Below are positions 1 through 5,846 of a DNA stretch of 5,868 nt, one piece after another. A program made the position numbers and the translations under genes. The notes beneath the pieces were generated by a model. That model was not told where the DNA came from and did no database searches. It saw only the letters and a list, made by a program, of their open reading frames with translations. Positions within the stretch are counted from its first letter, which is position 1. Every line of letters begins with the position of its first letter. This DNA comes from Nodosilinea sp. BSH.14. Its GTDB lineage: Bacteria > Cyanobacteriota > Cyanobacteriia > Phormidesmidales > Phormidesmidaceae. The DNA lies in the NCBI GenBank assembly GCA_023264315.1, contig JALQST010000219.1:1-5868 (forward strand), given 5' to 3'.

Positions 1-1308
1 GACGGGCTAGAAGAAGATCATCCCGTGAAAGTGGCCGTAGCCGCCAACGGCAAAGCCCTCGGCAACACCTACAAATCCGTCACCAAAAAGCTGATGCGTC
101 AGCAAATTATTGACGAGAAGGTGCGCGTCGATGGCCGCAAGCTGGACGAGGTGCGCCCCATCTACTGCCAGGTGGGTCTGCTGCCGGAGCGCGTCCACGG
201 GACGGGGCTGTTCCAGCGGGGGCTGACCCAGGTGATGTCCGTCGTTACCCTTGGCACGCCCGGTGATGCCCAGATGATGGACGACCTCCATCCCGAAGAG
301 GAAAAGCGCTACCTGCACCACTACAACTTCCCCCCCTACTCCGTGGGCGAAACGCGGCCCATGCGCTCCCCCGGTCGGCGGGAAATTGGCCACGGTGCTC
401 TCGCCGAACGTGCCCTGGTACCCGTGCTGCCGCCCCAGGAAGATTTCCCCTACGTGATCCGTGTGGTGTCGGAGGTGCTGTCCTCCAACGGATCCACCTC
501 CATGGGTTCCGTCTGCGGTTCCACCCTCTCCCTGATGGATGCCGGGGTACCGATCACCAAGCCCGTCAGCGGTGCCGCCATGGGCCTAATTAAGGAAGGC
601 GACGAAGTCCGCATCCTCACGGATATTCAAGGCATCGAAGACTTCCTGGGCGATATGGACTTTAAGGTGGCGGGCACCGACAGCGGCATCACCGCCCTGC
701 AAATGGACATGAAAATCACCGGACTGCCCATCAAGGTGATCGCCGAAGCCATCAACCAGGCCAAGCCCGCCCGTCTGCACATCCTGGAGAAAATGCTGGC
801 CACCATCGACACCCCCCGCGCCACCATGTCGAAGTATGCGCCGCAATTGATCACCTTCAAGATCGACCCCGAAATGATCGGGATGGTGATTGGCCCCGGC
901 GGCAAGAAGATCAAGGCCATCACCGAGCAAACCGGAGCCAAGGTAGACATCAACGACGACGGTACCGTCACCGTATCCTGTCTGTCTGGGGAAAAGGCGC
1001 GGCAGGCGAAGTCTATGATCGAAGCCATCGTCTTCAAGCCCTCCGCTGGGGATGTGTTTGTGGGCACGGTGATGCGGGTGATCCCCATCGGTGCCTTCGT
1101 CGAATTTATGCCCGGTCAAGAGGGCATGATCCACATCTCCCAACTGGCGGACTATCGCGTCGCCAAGGTAGAAGATGAGGTGAACGTGGGCGACGAGGTG
1201 ATCGTCAAAGTCCGCGAAATCGACGGTCGGGGCCGCGTCAACCTCACCCGTCTGAACATCCACCCCGACGAAGCCGCCGCCGCACGGGCGGCGGCGGCAG
1301 CCCGTTAG
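1..1308 (+). CDS. pnp: Polynucleotide phosphorylase (PNPase), 3' part; 5' end outside window
   Basis: PNPase is a trimeric phosphate-dependent 3'-5' exoribonuclease that can also add tails to RNA; in cyanobacteria it is a main RNA-decay and tailing enzyme. The frame is open to the first base, so the GTG at 25 is an internal Val codon and not the start. The 435 visible residues hold the second RNase PH domain (about 41-265, opening with VRVDGRKLDEVRPI), a KH domain (about 283-340, GPGG loop at 298-301) and an S1 domain (about 350-418, ending in RVNLTRL). The phosphate-site segment NGSTSM is at 163-168. The metal/catalytic residues in EDFLGDMDFK are D214, D220 and K222, matching E. coli D486, D492 and K494. 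By that offset about 270 N-terminal residues are missing, giving a full length near 707, normal for the family. After S1 there is only a short Ala/Arg tail. The gene ends with TAG and is followed by a clear terminator. Confidence 0.97.
   Translation, partial: DGLEEDHPVKVAVAANGKALGNTYKSVTKKLMRQQIIDEKVRVDGRKLDEVRPIYCQVGLLPERVHGTGLFQRGLTQVMSVVTLGTPGDAQMMDDLHPEEEKRYLHHYNFPPYSVGETRPMRSPGRREIGHGALAERALVPVLPPQEDFPYVIRVVSEVLSSNGSTSMGSVCGSTLSLMDAGVPITKPVSGAAMGLIKEGDEVRILTDIQGIEDFLGDMDFKVAGTDSGITALQMDMKITGLPIKVIAEAINQAKPARLHILEKMLATIDTPRATMSKYAPQLITFKIDPEMIGMVIGPGGKKIKAITEQTGAKVDINDDGTVTVSCLSGEKARQAKSMIEAIVFKPSAGDVFVGTVMRVIPIGAFVEFMPGQEGMIHISQLADYRVAKVEDEVNVGDEVIVKVREIDGRGRVNLTRLNIHPDEAAAARAAAAAR
1273..1298 (+). 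other. GC-only hairpin in the last codons of pnp
   Basis: GCCGCCGCCGC (1273-1283) and GCGGCGGCGGC (1288-1298) are perfect 11-base complements around the loop ACGG. The hairpin lies within the codons for the Ala/Arg tail, seven bases before the stop codon. It may simply follow from alternating GCC and GCG alanine codons, but in RNA it would be extremely stable. It sits 33 bases before the terminator stem, so the pnp transcript would end in two stacked stem-loops. No function is claimed. Confidence 0.8.
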
Positions 1309-1331
1309 GTCTGTCGTCACAATCGACACTC

Positions 1332-1366
1332 AAAAGCCCTAGACTCTCCGGGAGTCTAGGGCTTTT
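1332..1366 (+). terminator. Intrinsic terminator of pnp, possibly bidirectional
   Basis: AAAAGCCCTAGACTC (1332-1346) and GAGTCTAGGGCTTTT (1352-1366) form a perfect 15-base-pair stem around the 5-base loop TCCGG. The stem starts 23 bases after the pnp stop codon and ends in four T. Because the 5' arm begins with four A, the minus-strand transcript also ends in TTTT. The same element could therefore stop readthrough from the small minus-strand gene at 1554-1685. The short T run is the only weak point. Confidence 0.9.
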
Positions 1367-1390
1367 CGGTGGCGTTAAAACCTGCGCGAT

Positions 1391-1412
1391 ATCAAATCCT
1401 GATCAAATCCTG
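1391..1412. repeat. Perfect tandem duplication of 11 bases
   Basis: ATCAAATCCTG occurs at 1391-1401 and is repeated immediately at 1402-1412, just after the pnp terminator. With only two copies it is probably a slippage product. No link to a known repeat family is seen. Confidence 0.85.
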
Positions 1413-1476
1413 CTTGGCTACCCATGAAGGTGGCTAGGGTATGGCCAGTTAGGGGCTAGAGCCACGAATGCACCCT

Positions 1477-1510
1477 AAAAATATCTTCAGAACAGCCTTG
1501 GCAACGTTCT
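1477..1510 (-). terminator. Weak candidate terminator for the small minus-strand gene
   Basis: Read on the minus strand, AGAAC (1510-1506) can pair with GTTCT (1493-1489) around an inner GC/GC pairing, followed seven bases later by five T (1481-1477). The stem is short and the gap before the T run is longer than usual. The strong symmetric terminator at 1332-1366 is an alternative stop for the same transcript. Confidence 0.25.
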
Positions 1511-1553
1511 AACGTAAACAGAGTTCTGGGTTAGGGAAAAGAACTGAGTTAGG

Positions 1554-1685
1554 CTACCGTCTGGGCTCTTTGACGGGAATGGGGATGAGTTCGGGCTCAT
1601 GCTGAGCCTCTGGCCCCAGGAGCGCATCGATGATGCTGTCAATCCACTCACGCAGCTTTTCGAGAGCCTTTTCGATGTAATCCAT
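1554..1685 (-). CDS. Small acidic protein, 43 residues, unknown function
   Basis: This frame runs from ATG at 1685-1683 to TAG at 1556-1554. It begins MDYIEKALEKLREW, and residues 1-23 form a clean amphipathic helix with I4, L8, L11, W14/I15, I18/I19 and L22 on one face and Lys/Glu/Asp/Arg on the other. A Gly-Pro break at 24-25 leads to an acidic, proline-rich tail with PELIPIPV at 31-38 and a basic end, RR. Ten acidic and six basic residues make it net acidic. There is no signal peptide, membrane span or cysteine. Support for a real gene: TAAGGAG ten bases before the ATG, a candidate promoter about 100 bases upstream, and protein-like composition in an otherwise empty spacer. It lies 122 bases downstream of cinA in the same direction. 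The helix could bind a protein partner or a membrane surface; that is inference. I cannot assign a named family. Confidence 0.75.
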   Translation of the reverse strand: MDYIEKALEKLREWIDSIIDALLGPEAQHEPELIPIPVKEPRR

Positions 1686-1695
1686 TAGGGCCTAA

Positions 1696-1702
1696 CTCCT
1701 TA
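1696..1702 (-). promoter_or_regulatory. Strong ribosome binding site of the small gene
   Basis: The minus strand reads TAAGGAG here, ten bases before the ATG at 1685. It complements the 16S anti-Shine-Dalgarno core CTCCTTA across seven bases. It is the best such site in the window and a main reason for calling the 43-residue frame a gene. Confidence 0.75.
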
Positions 1703-1783
1703 CTGGAATGCGATGATCGGGTGTGCTGCTTTGCCAAGCTCACCAAAGCACAACCCTTTGCCTCGCAACTTATACATAAACCC

Positions 1784-1811
1784 ATCATAACCAAATGACG
1801 GAAATGATCAA
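1784..1811 (-). promoter_or_regulatory. Candidate sigma-70-type promoter of the small gene
   Basis: On the minus strand TTGATC (1811-1806, 4 of 6 consensus) is followed after 16 bases by TATGAT (1789-1784, 5 of 6). Transcription would start near 1777 and leave a leader of about 90 bases before the small gene. The -35 box overlaps the stop codon of cinA, so the small gene could be expressed independently of cinA. Confidence 0.4.
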
Positions 1812-3070
1812 GGTGATGATGGCAGAAGTTGACGACGGAGGAGATCCATGGCCGTGCAAGCACTGAGATGGCGTACCCAGTCGCGGCCTCGAAAGGCGGC
1901 AAAGTCGTACTTTTGGTGAGTCACCTCACCGTTGGGCAGGGCCAGCCCGATGTATACCAGGCCCACGGGTTTGCTGTCGGTGCCGCCACCGGGGCCAGCG
2001 ATCCCGGTGATGCTTAAGGCCCAGTCGGTTTGAAAGGTGGCCTTGGCTCCTAGGGCCATGTGTTCCGCCACGATGGCGCTGACGGCCCCCTCGGTTTCGA
2101 GCACGGTGGGATCGACCTTGAGCAGGCTGGTTTTGATCCGGTTGTCGTAGGCGATGATGCCGCCCATAAAGTAGGCGGAACTGCCCGCCACGGCGGTGAA
2201 CATCTGCCCCAAGCCACCCCCGGTGCAGGATTCCGCCACGGCCACGGTCTGCTGCTGCTGTTGCAAGAGATCTCCCACGACGGACGCGAGGGAATCGCCA
2301 TCAACCCCGTAGCAATCGGCCCCTAGAATATTGCGAATGCCCTGTTCGACCGGGTGAATCAGCGCCACGGCTTCGGCAATGGTAGAGGCTTTGGCGGAAA
2401 TACGGAGCTTGGCTTCGCCGTGGCTGGCGTAGGGGGCCACCGTGGGGTTACTGAGGTGGAGATACTCGTCCACCCGTTCCGCCATGGCCGATTCGCCAAT
2501 GCCCCAACAGCGCAGCATCCGGCTGACGATGGTGTCTTGCACCCAGCCGTGGTTTTTCAGGTAGGGCACGGAGGTTTCCTGCCACATGGCCTTCATTTCG
2601 CTGGGCACGCCGGGAAAGGTCATGATCAGCAAACCCGGTCGCGGCTCCCAGATGACGCCCGGTGCGGTGCCGGTGCGGTTGGGCAGCACTTCGGCCCCTT
2701 CCGGTAAAAGGGCTTGTTTGCGGTTGCTGGGGGTCATCACTCGGCCCCGGCGAGTGAATTTGGCTTCGATGTCCGCCACAATGTCGGGATGTTCGACTAG
2801 GGGAACCCCAAAAAAGTCGGCCAGGGTTTCGATGGTCAAATCGTCGGGGGTGGGGCCAAGGCCACCCGTAAACAAAATCAGGTTCGACCGCTCGCAAGCC
2901 ATGGCCACCACCTGCTGAATCCGGGCCGGATTATCCCCCACCACGGTTTGGAAAAAGTGGGCAATGCCCAGCCCCGCCAACTCCTGGGCCAAATACTGGG
3001 CGTTGCTGTTGAGGATATCCCCCAGCAGGAGCTCGGTGCCCACACAAATTAACTCGGCGCTTTTGCCCAT
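1808..3070 (-). CDS. cinA: CinA-family protein: CinA/MoCF domain plus nicotinamide-nucleotide amidase
   Basis: The protein has 420 residues, the usual length for two-domain CinA. The N-terminal molybdopterin-binding-like domain (COG1058, ADP-ribose pyrophosphatase in studied members) shows GTELLLGDILNSN at 11-23, TGGLGPTPDDLT at 68-79 and FPGVPSEM at 152-159. The C-terminal PncC domain (COG1546) deamidates nicotinamide mononucleotide to nicotinic acid mononucleotide in NAD recycling. It shows ESCTGG at 280-285 with the expected catalytic Ser281, IIAYDNRIK at 305-313 and TGIAGPGGGT at 355-364. A run of five Gln (270-274), from repeated CAG/CAA codons, lies at the start of the second domain. 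I chose the ATG at 3070 because family members begin just before the (S)AEIICVGTELLLG segment. A TTG at 3082 would add four residues but sits one base from the AAGGA motif, too close; from the ATG the spacing is 13, somewhat long. The protein is cytoplasmic. The link to competence is historical and not shown here. Confidence 0.95.
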   Translation of the reverse strand: MGKSAELICVGTELLLGDILNSNAQYLAQELAGLGIAHFFQTVVGDNPARIQQVVAMACERSNLILFTGGLGPTPDDLTIETLADFFGVPLVEHPDIVADIEAKFTRRGRVMTPSNRKQALLPEGAEVLPNRTGTAPGVIWEPRPGLLIMTFPGVPSEMKAMWQETSVPYLKNHGWVQDTIVSRMLRCWGIGESAMAERVDEYLHLSNPTVAPYASHGEAKLRISAKASTIAEAVALIHPVEQGIRNILGADCYGVDGDSLASVVGDLLQQQQQTVAVAESCTGGGLGQMFTAVAGSSAYFMGGIIAYDNRIKTSLLKVDPTVLETEGAVSAIVAEHMALGAKATFQTDWALSITGIAGPGGGTDSKPVGLVYIGLALPNGEVTHQKYDFAAFRGRDWVRHLSACTAMDLLRRQLLPSSP

Positions 3071-3151
3071 GGCTACATCCAAATCCTTCGCGGTGTAGGG
3101 AGTGAGTCTTTATTGTGCGGCATCCTTTGGATGGAGTGCCATAGGTCATGG

Positions 3152-3171
3152 ATTCCTGCCTTCCCAGGAAT
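3152..3171. promoter_or_regulatory. Inverted repeat in the cinA/GT39 divergent region
   Basis: ATTCCTG (3152-3158) and CAGGAAT (3165-3171) are perfect 7-base inverted arms with six bases between them. The dyad overlaps the proposed -35 box of the glycosyltransferase gene, the place expected for an operator. No regulator is identified from it. Confidence 0.35.
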
Positions 3172-3188
3172 GGCCGGGAAAATCTAAT
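3161..3188 (+). promoter_or_regulatory. Candidate promoter of the GT39 gene
   Basis: TTCCCA (3161-3166, 4 of 6 matches to TTGACA), a 16-base spacer and TCTAAT (3183-3188, 5 of 6 matches to TATAAT) would place the transcription start near 3195, about 25 bases before the ATG at 3220. If real, this rules out the upstream in-frame ATG at 3148. I found no equally good promoter for cinA in the other direction. Confidence 0.3.
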
Positions 3189-3219
3189 AGAGTGGGGAAG
3201 CAACGCCAATGGGGACAGC

Positions 3220-4872
3220 ATGACCAGGTGGATTGAGGATCGAGATCGGGGACGGCAGGGCTTGCTGTGGCTGTGGCTGGGCGGGCTAGTCTATCGCACC
3301 ATCGTGGCGATTTGGCTGCTGCCGGGATTTGATGAAGCCTACTACTACCTCTACAGCCGTCATTTAAATTGGAGCTACTTTGACCATCCCATGATGGTAG
3401 CCCTAACGACGGGCCTAGGCTGGTGGATAACGGGAATTATCTCACCGCTGACGATTCGGGTGGGGGCGCTGCTGCTCTACGGTATCAGCCTGGTGCTGCT
3501 CTACCTGGCGGCAAGGCGAATGCACAACCCAGCGGTGGGCCAAATGACCCTGGCCTTTGGGACGTTAATGCCGCTGATTGTGATCTCTTTTGGCATTTTG
3601 ACTTCCCCCGATAACGGCCTGATGCTGTTTTGGAGTGCCACGCTGCTGGTGGCGCTGTGGGAATTTTTCCCCAACCGTCGCCGCCTAAACCACTATGGCG
3701 TGATTGGAAACAGCTACATCCCCACCTGGCGGGTGGCGCTGCTGGGTGGATTGGTGGGATTGGCCTGCATCAGCAAGTACCACGGCTTCGTTTTGGGGCT
3801 GGGGCTGGTGGGGTTTTGCCTCAGTCGCAAGCCCTATCGCAAGGTGTTTCAATCGCCTTGGCTGGTGGTGGCGGTGGGGTGCTTTGCCCTCGCCCTGTTC
3901 CCGCTGCTGTATTGGAATGCCGAGCACGACTGGATTTCCTTCCGCTTTCACCTGGGGATGCGCTTTGATGGCGGCACCGATGACCCCAGCCCCTTTCGCC
4001 TGGGGCAGATGATCGGCTATTGGCTGCTGTCCAATGTGTACCTCTTTCCGCTGTTTGGCCTGCCCCTGTGGTGGGTGACGTTGCGCCAAACCGGGCAGCA
4101 GGTGTTGATGGCCTTCTCCCCCAGTTGGGATGCCCAGGAAGTTCAGGGGCGGGATCAATTAGCCCTAGTGCTCTGGCTTTCCCTGCCCATTGTGCTGCTG
4201 TTTACGGTGCTGGGCGGTAAACAACAGATTTTCCCGGCGTGGCCTGCTCCGGGCTATTGGGGGTTGCTGATTTTGCTGGGTGCCCAAACGGTGATGTGGC
4301 AGCGGCGTAGACCTCGCCTGGTGCAGCGGTGGCTGTGGGGATCGGGGCTATTTTTGGCGATTCTATCGGTGATTGCCCTGCTGCATTTGCAACTGGGGTT
4401 TCTCCAACAACCCAGCCGCTATGCCCCCTTTGGTGGACTGATTTCCGTGGAACAGGACGGCTCCACGGAACTGATCGACACCCTGCAACTGCGCCGCCTG
4501 ATGGCGGAAGATCCCCAACTTCAGGCCACTCTCCCAAAGGTGGGCTTTATTTTTACCAACGAATACTACCTGGGCGGCTATTTCGATATGGCGATTCATC
4601 CCCTGCGCGATGTGCCCCTCACTGCCTTCAGCCAAGACCCCAGGGGCTTTGCCTTTTGGTTCAACCCAACCGACTGGCTGGGCCAAGATGCCCTCTATAT
4701 GACCCTCGACCGCTTCGCCCAAAATCCCGATATTTTGGCCCAATACCAACCCCTGTTTGACGCCATCGCCCCCCTGACTACCCTTGATTTGCGTCGGGGC
4801 GGCGAAGTCACCGAAACCATCCACATTTTCAAAGCCAGCCGCTTCAGTCAGCCCTATGATTATCCCTACTAA
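3220..4872 (+). CDS. GT39-family (PMT_2/ArnT-like) polytopic membrane glycosyltransferase
   Basis: Members of this family move a sugar from a polyprenyl-phosphate donor to a lipid, glycan or protein on the outer face of the membrane. The predicted 550-residue protein starts with a short charged stretch and a first membrane helix (about 14-35). The first periplasmic loop carries the acidic catalytic-type motif GFDEAYYY (D38, E39) and YFDHPMM (53-59), both typical of GT39. Further signatures are TSPD at 128-131, ISKYHG at 184-189 and WPAPGY at 341-346, within about ten or more hydrophobic segments up to residue 390. A soluble C-terminal part (about 395-550) contains FTNEYYLGGYF at 445-455. The start is uncertain: an in-frame ATG at 3148 would add 24 hydrophilic residues, but the ATG at 3220 follows a candidate promoter and gives a family-like N-terminus. 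No glycan gene cluster surrounds it, so the sugar and acceptor are unknown. Confidence 0.88.
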   Translation: MTRWIEDRDRGRQGLLWLWLGGLVYRTIVAIWLLPGFDEAYYYLYSRHLNWSYFDHPMMVALTTGLGWWITGIISPLTIRVGALLLYGISLVLLYLAARRMHNPAVGQMTLAFGTLMPLIVISFGILTSPDNGLMLFWSATLLVALWEFFPNRRRLNHYGVIGNSYIPTWRVALLGGLVGLACISKYHGFVLGLGLVGFCLSRKPYRKVFQSPWLVVAVGCFALALFPLLYWNAEHDWISFRFHLGMRFDGGTDDPSPFRLGQMIGYWLLSNVYLFPLFGLPLWWVTLRQTGQQVLMAFSPSWDAQEVQGRDQLALVLWLSLPIVLLFTVLGGKQQIFPAWPAPGYWGLLILLGAQTVMWQRRRPRLVQRWLWGSGLFLAILSVIALLHLQLGFLQQPSRYAPFGGLISVEQDGSTELIDTLQLRRLMAEDPQLQATLPKVGFIFTNEYYLGGYFDMAIHPLRDVPLTAFSQDPRGFAFWFNPTDWLGQDALYMTLDRFAQNPDILAQYQPLFDAIAPLTTLDLRRGGEVTETIHIFKASRFSQPYDYPY

Positions 4873-4968
4873 TCGCCGAATCGGGGCAATCCCCAGTGCC
4901 AAAGTCGACAAACCGCAGGGGGCAGGAAACCTTTACTGATACCGGGGGCAACCAAGTCGGATTGAGCC

Positions 4969-5802
4969 TCAGTCGTCCTGCACCTGTTCAATTTGCTGGA
5001 GAACGCGGCGAATTTCGTAGGCGTCGCTGGCATCGGGGCTTTCGTAGAGGTAGCGTTCTAAGTCCAGCAGGGCTTGGTCGAGGTGGCCCTGCTGGTAGTG
5101 AATCAGGCCGCGATCACGCCATTCGCCCACGGCGTCGGGGTAGATCAGCAGAATGCGGTTAATGGCGTCCAGCGCCTTGGGCACGTTGCGCTGTTGGAGG
5201 TAAATCATCTTCAGGTTGGTCAGCATCCGCACCACAAAGGCGGTGGGGGAAATGTGATTGAGGTGGGCGGGCTGGAGTCGGGCTCCATCGCCAAACATTT
5301 GCTGAAACCGATCCCGGCAGTCCTGCTCAAACAGCACCTCACCCCGGTGGAAGGGATCGACAAAAATGGCCATGTCGTCCAGGGTGGGCCGAATCAAAAA
5401 ATGCCCCGGTATCCCCACCCCGGCCATGGGAAAGCCAATCCGCTTGGCTAGTTCTAAATACACTAGGGAGAGGGTGATGGGAATGCCTACCCGACGGTGC
5501 AGCACGTCGTTGAGGAAGCTATTGCGAGGATCGTAGTAGTCTTCACTGTTGCCGCGAAAGTTCAGTTCCTCAAACAGAAATTGGTTGATGGTGCGGATAA
5601 TTTTGAGGGGATAGGCGGTTTCTGGCAGGCGACGCTTCAGGGCCTCCGCCATGTGATCCAGCAACTCCAAAGGGTCGGCAATGTCCAGATCCGGATACTC
5701 TTCCTGGGCGATGTAGAGGGCCGCCTTCGCCAAGTCCACCTGGTCGGGGGCTTTCTGAAGTTCCTGGGCCAAACGTTCGCGGATCTGAGTCGGTTGAGTC
5801 AT
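4969..5802 (-). CDS. SirB1-family protein: transglutaminase-like domain plus TPR repeats
   Basis: The protein has 277 residues, a usual length for SirB1-type proteins. Residues 1-85 are helical. The transglutaminase-like core (Transglut_core2 type) contains RNSFLNDVLHRRVGIPITLS at 93-112, GVGIPGHFLIR at 128-138 and FVDPF at 147-151. His134 and Asp149 fit the His and Asp of a transglutaminase triad, but no Cys lies in the core helix; the only Cys is 162. That suggests a non-enzymatic fold, as seems general in this family. Residues about 192-259 form two TPR-like helical repeats (NVPKALDAINRILLIYP and GHLDQALLDLERYLYESP), likely protein-binding. The ATG at 5802 is preceded by AGGAG six bases upstream. 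The gene is convergent with the GT39 gene, 96 bases apart. Its biological role is unknown; the Salmonella SirB name gives little guidance. Confidence 0.92.
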   Translation of the reverse strand: MTQPTQIRERLAQELQKAPDQVDLAKAALYIAQEEYPDLDIADPLELLDHMAEALKRRLPETAYPLKIIRTINQFLFEELNFRGNSEDYYDPRNSFLNDVLHRRVGIPITLSLVYLELAKRIGFPMAGVGIPGHFLIRPTLDDMAIFVDPFHRGEVLFEQDCRDRFQQMFGDGARLQPAHLNHISPTAFVVRMLTNLKMIYLQQRNVPKALDAINRILLIYPDAVGEWRDRGLIHYQQGHLDQALLDLERYLYESPDASDAYEIRRVLQQIEQVQDD

Positions 5803-5808
5803 CAGAAT

Positions 5809-5813
5809 CTCCT
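5809..5813 (-). promoter_or_regulatory. Ribosome binding site of the SirB1-family gene
   Basis: AGGAG on the minus strand, six bases before the ATG at 5802, fixes the start of the SirB1-type protein. It lies only eight bases from the hairpin region at 5821-5846. Confidence 0.75.
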
Positions 5814-5820
5814 GGGTCTG

Positions 5821-5846
5821 AAACCCCGTCCTTCTAGGACGGCTTT
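5821..5846 (-). repeat. Hairpin resembling an IS200/IS605-type element end
   Basis: CCGTCCT (5826-5832) and AGGACGG (5836-5842) form a 7-base-pair stem with a 3-base loop, flanked by AAA and TTT that extend it across a small internal loop. Read on the minus strand it is GCCGTCC, loop, GGACGGGGTTTCAGACCC. To my recollection this type of sequence recurs at the right ends of tnpB-carrying IS200/IS605 elements in cyanobacteria. If so, a tnpB gene or its remnant would lie beyond the window edge on the minus strand. A transcription terminator or a leader structure of the SirB1 gene are the alternatives. No transposase sequence is visible here. Confidence 0.4.

Larger units (their letters stand above)
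1367..1553. other. Non-coding spacer between the convergent pnp and the small gene
   Basis: I see no convincing reading frame here. It holds the 11-base tandem repeat, an imperfect stem at 1415-1447 (TGGCTACCC pairing with GGGTA-GCCA across a two-base bulge, 13-base loop) and a short dyad ACGTT-CT-AACGT at 1504-1515. The motif GGCTA appears three times between 1416 and 1460. The spacer is visibly more AT-rich than the flanking genes. Confidence 0.5.

Noticed and set aside
586..1329. Long minus-strand frames opposite pnp, and similar ones opposite cinA, GT39 and SirB1
   Set aside because: These arise from GC-rich codon use on the opposite strand. Their His/Gly/Asp-rich translations have no recognisable domain, while the opposing genes are clear.
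1648..1902. An 84-codon minus-strand frame overlapping the cinA end and the small gene start
   Set aside because: It overlaps two better supported genes in another frame, has an odd His/Cys/Ser-rich composition and no ribosome binding site that I can see.
2237..2262. CTG-rich trinucleotide run in cinA as a phase-variable repeat
   Set aside because: It is a short, interrupted run coding five Gln in a linker; being a trinucleotide, slippage would not shift the frame.
3073..3078. ATG immediately followed by TAG in the cinA leader
   Set aside because: A start-stop element can affect initiation, but a single six-base match is not evidence.
3071..3082. TTG start four codons upstream of the chosen cinA ATG
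   Set aside because: The AAGGA motif is only one base away from the TTG, and family members start next to the AEIICVGTELLLG segment, so the ATG at 3070 is preferred.
3148..3219. In-frame ATG at 3148 as the start of the GT39 gene
   Set aside because: The extra 24 residues are hydrophilic and unlike the family N-terminus, there is no good ribosome binding site before it, and a candidate promoter lies downstream of it. It cannot be fully excluded.
3209..3223. Four-codon mini frame (ATG GGG ACA GCA TGA) whose stop overlaps the GT39 start
   Set aside because: An ATGA overlap can mean translational coupling, but such a short frame is expected by chance and has no further support.
4883..4894. GGGG-CAAT-CCCC hairpin after the GT39 stop codon as a terminator
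   Set aside because: The stem has only four pairs and no T run follows, so I do not call it. No clear terminator is visible between the convergent GT39 and SirB1-type genes.
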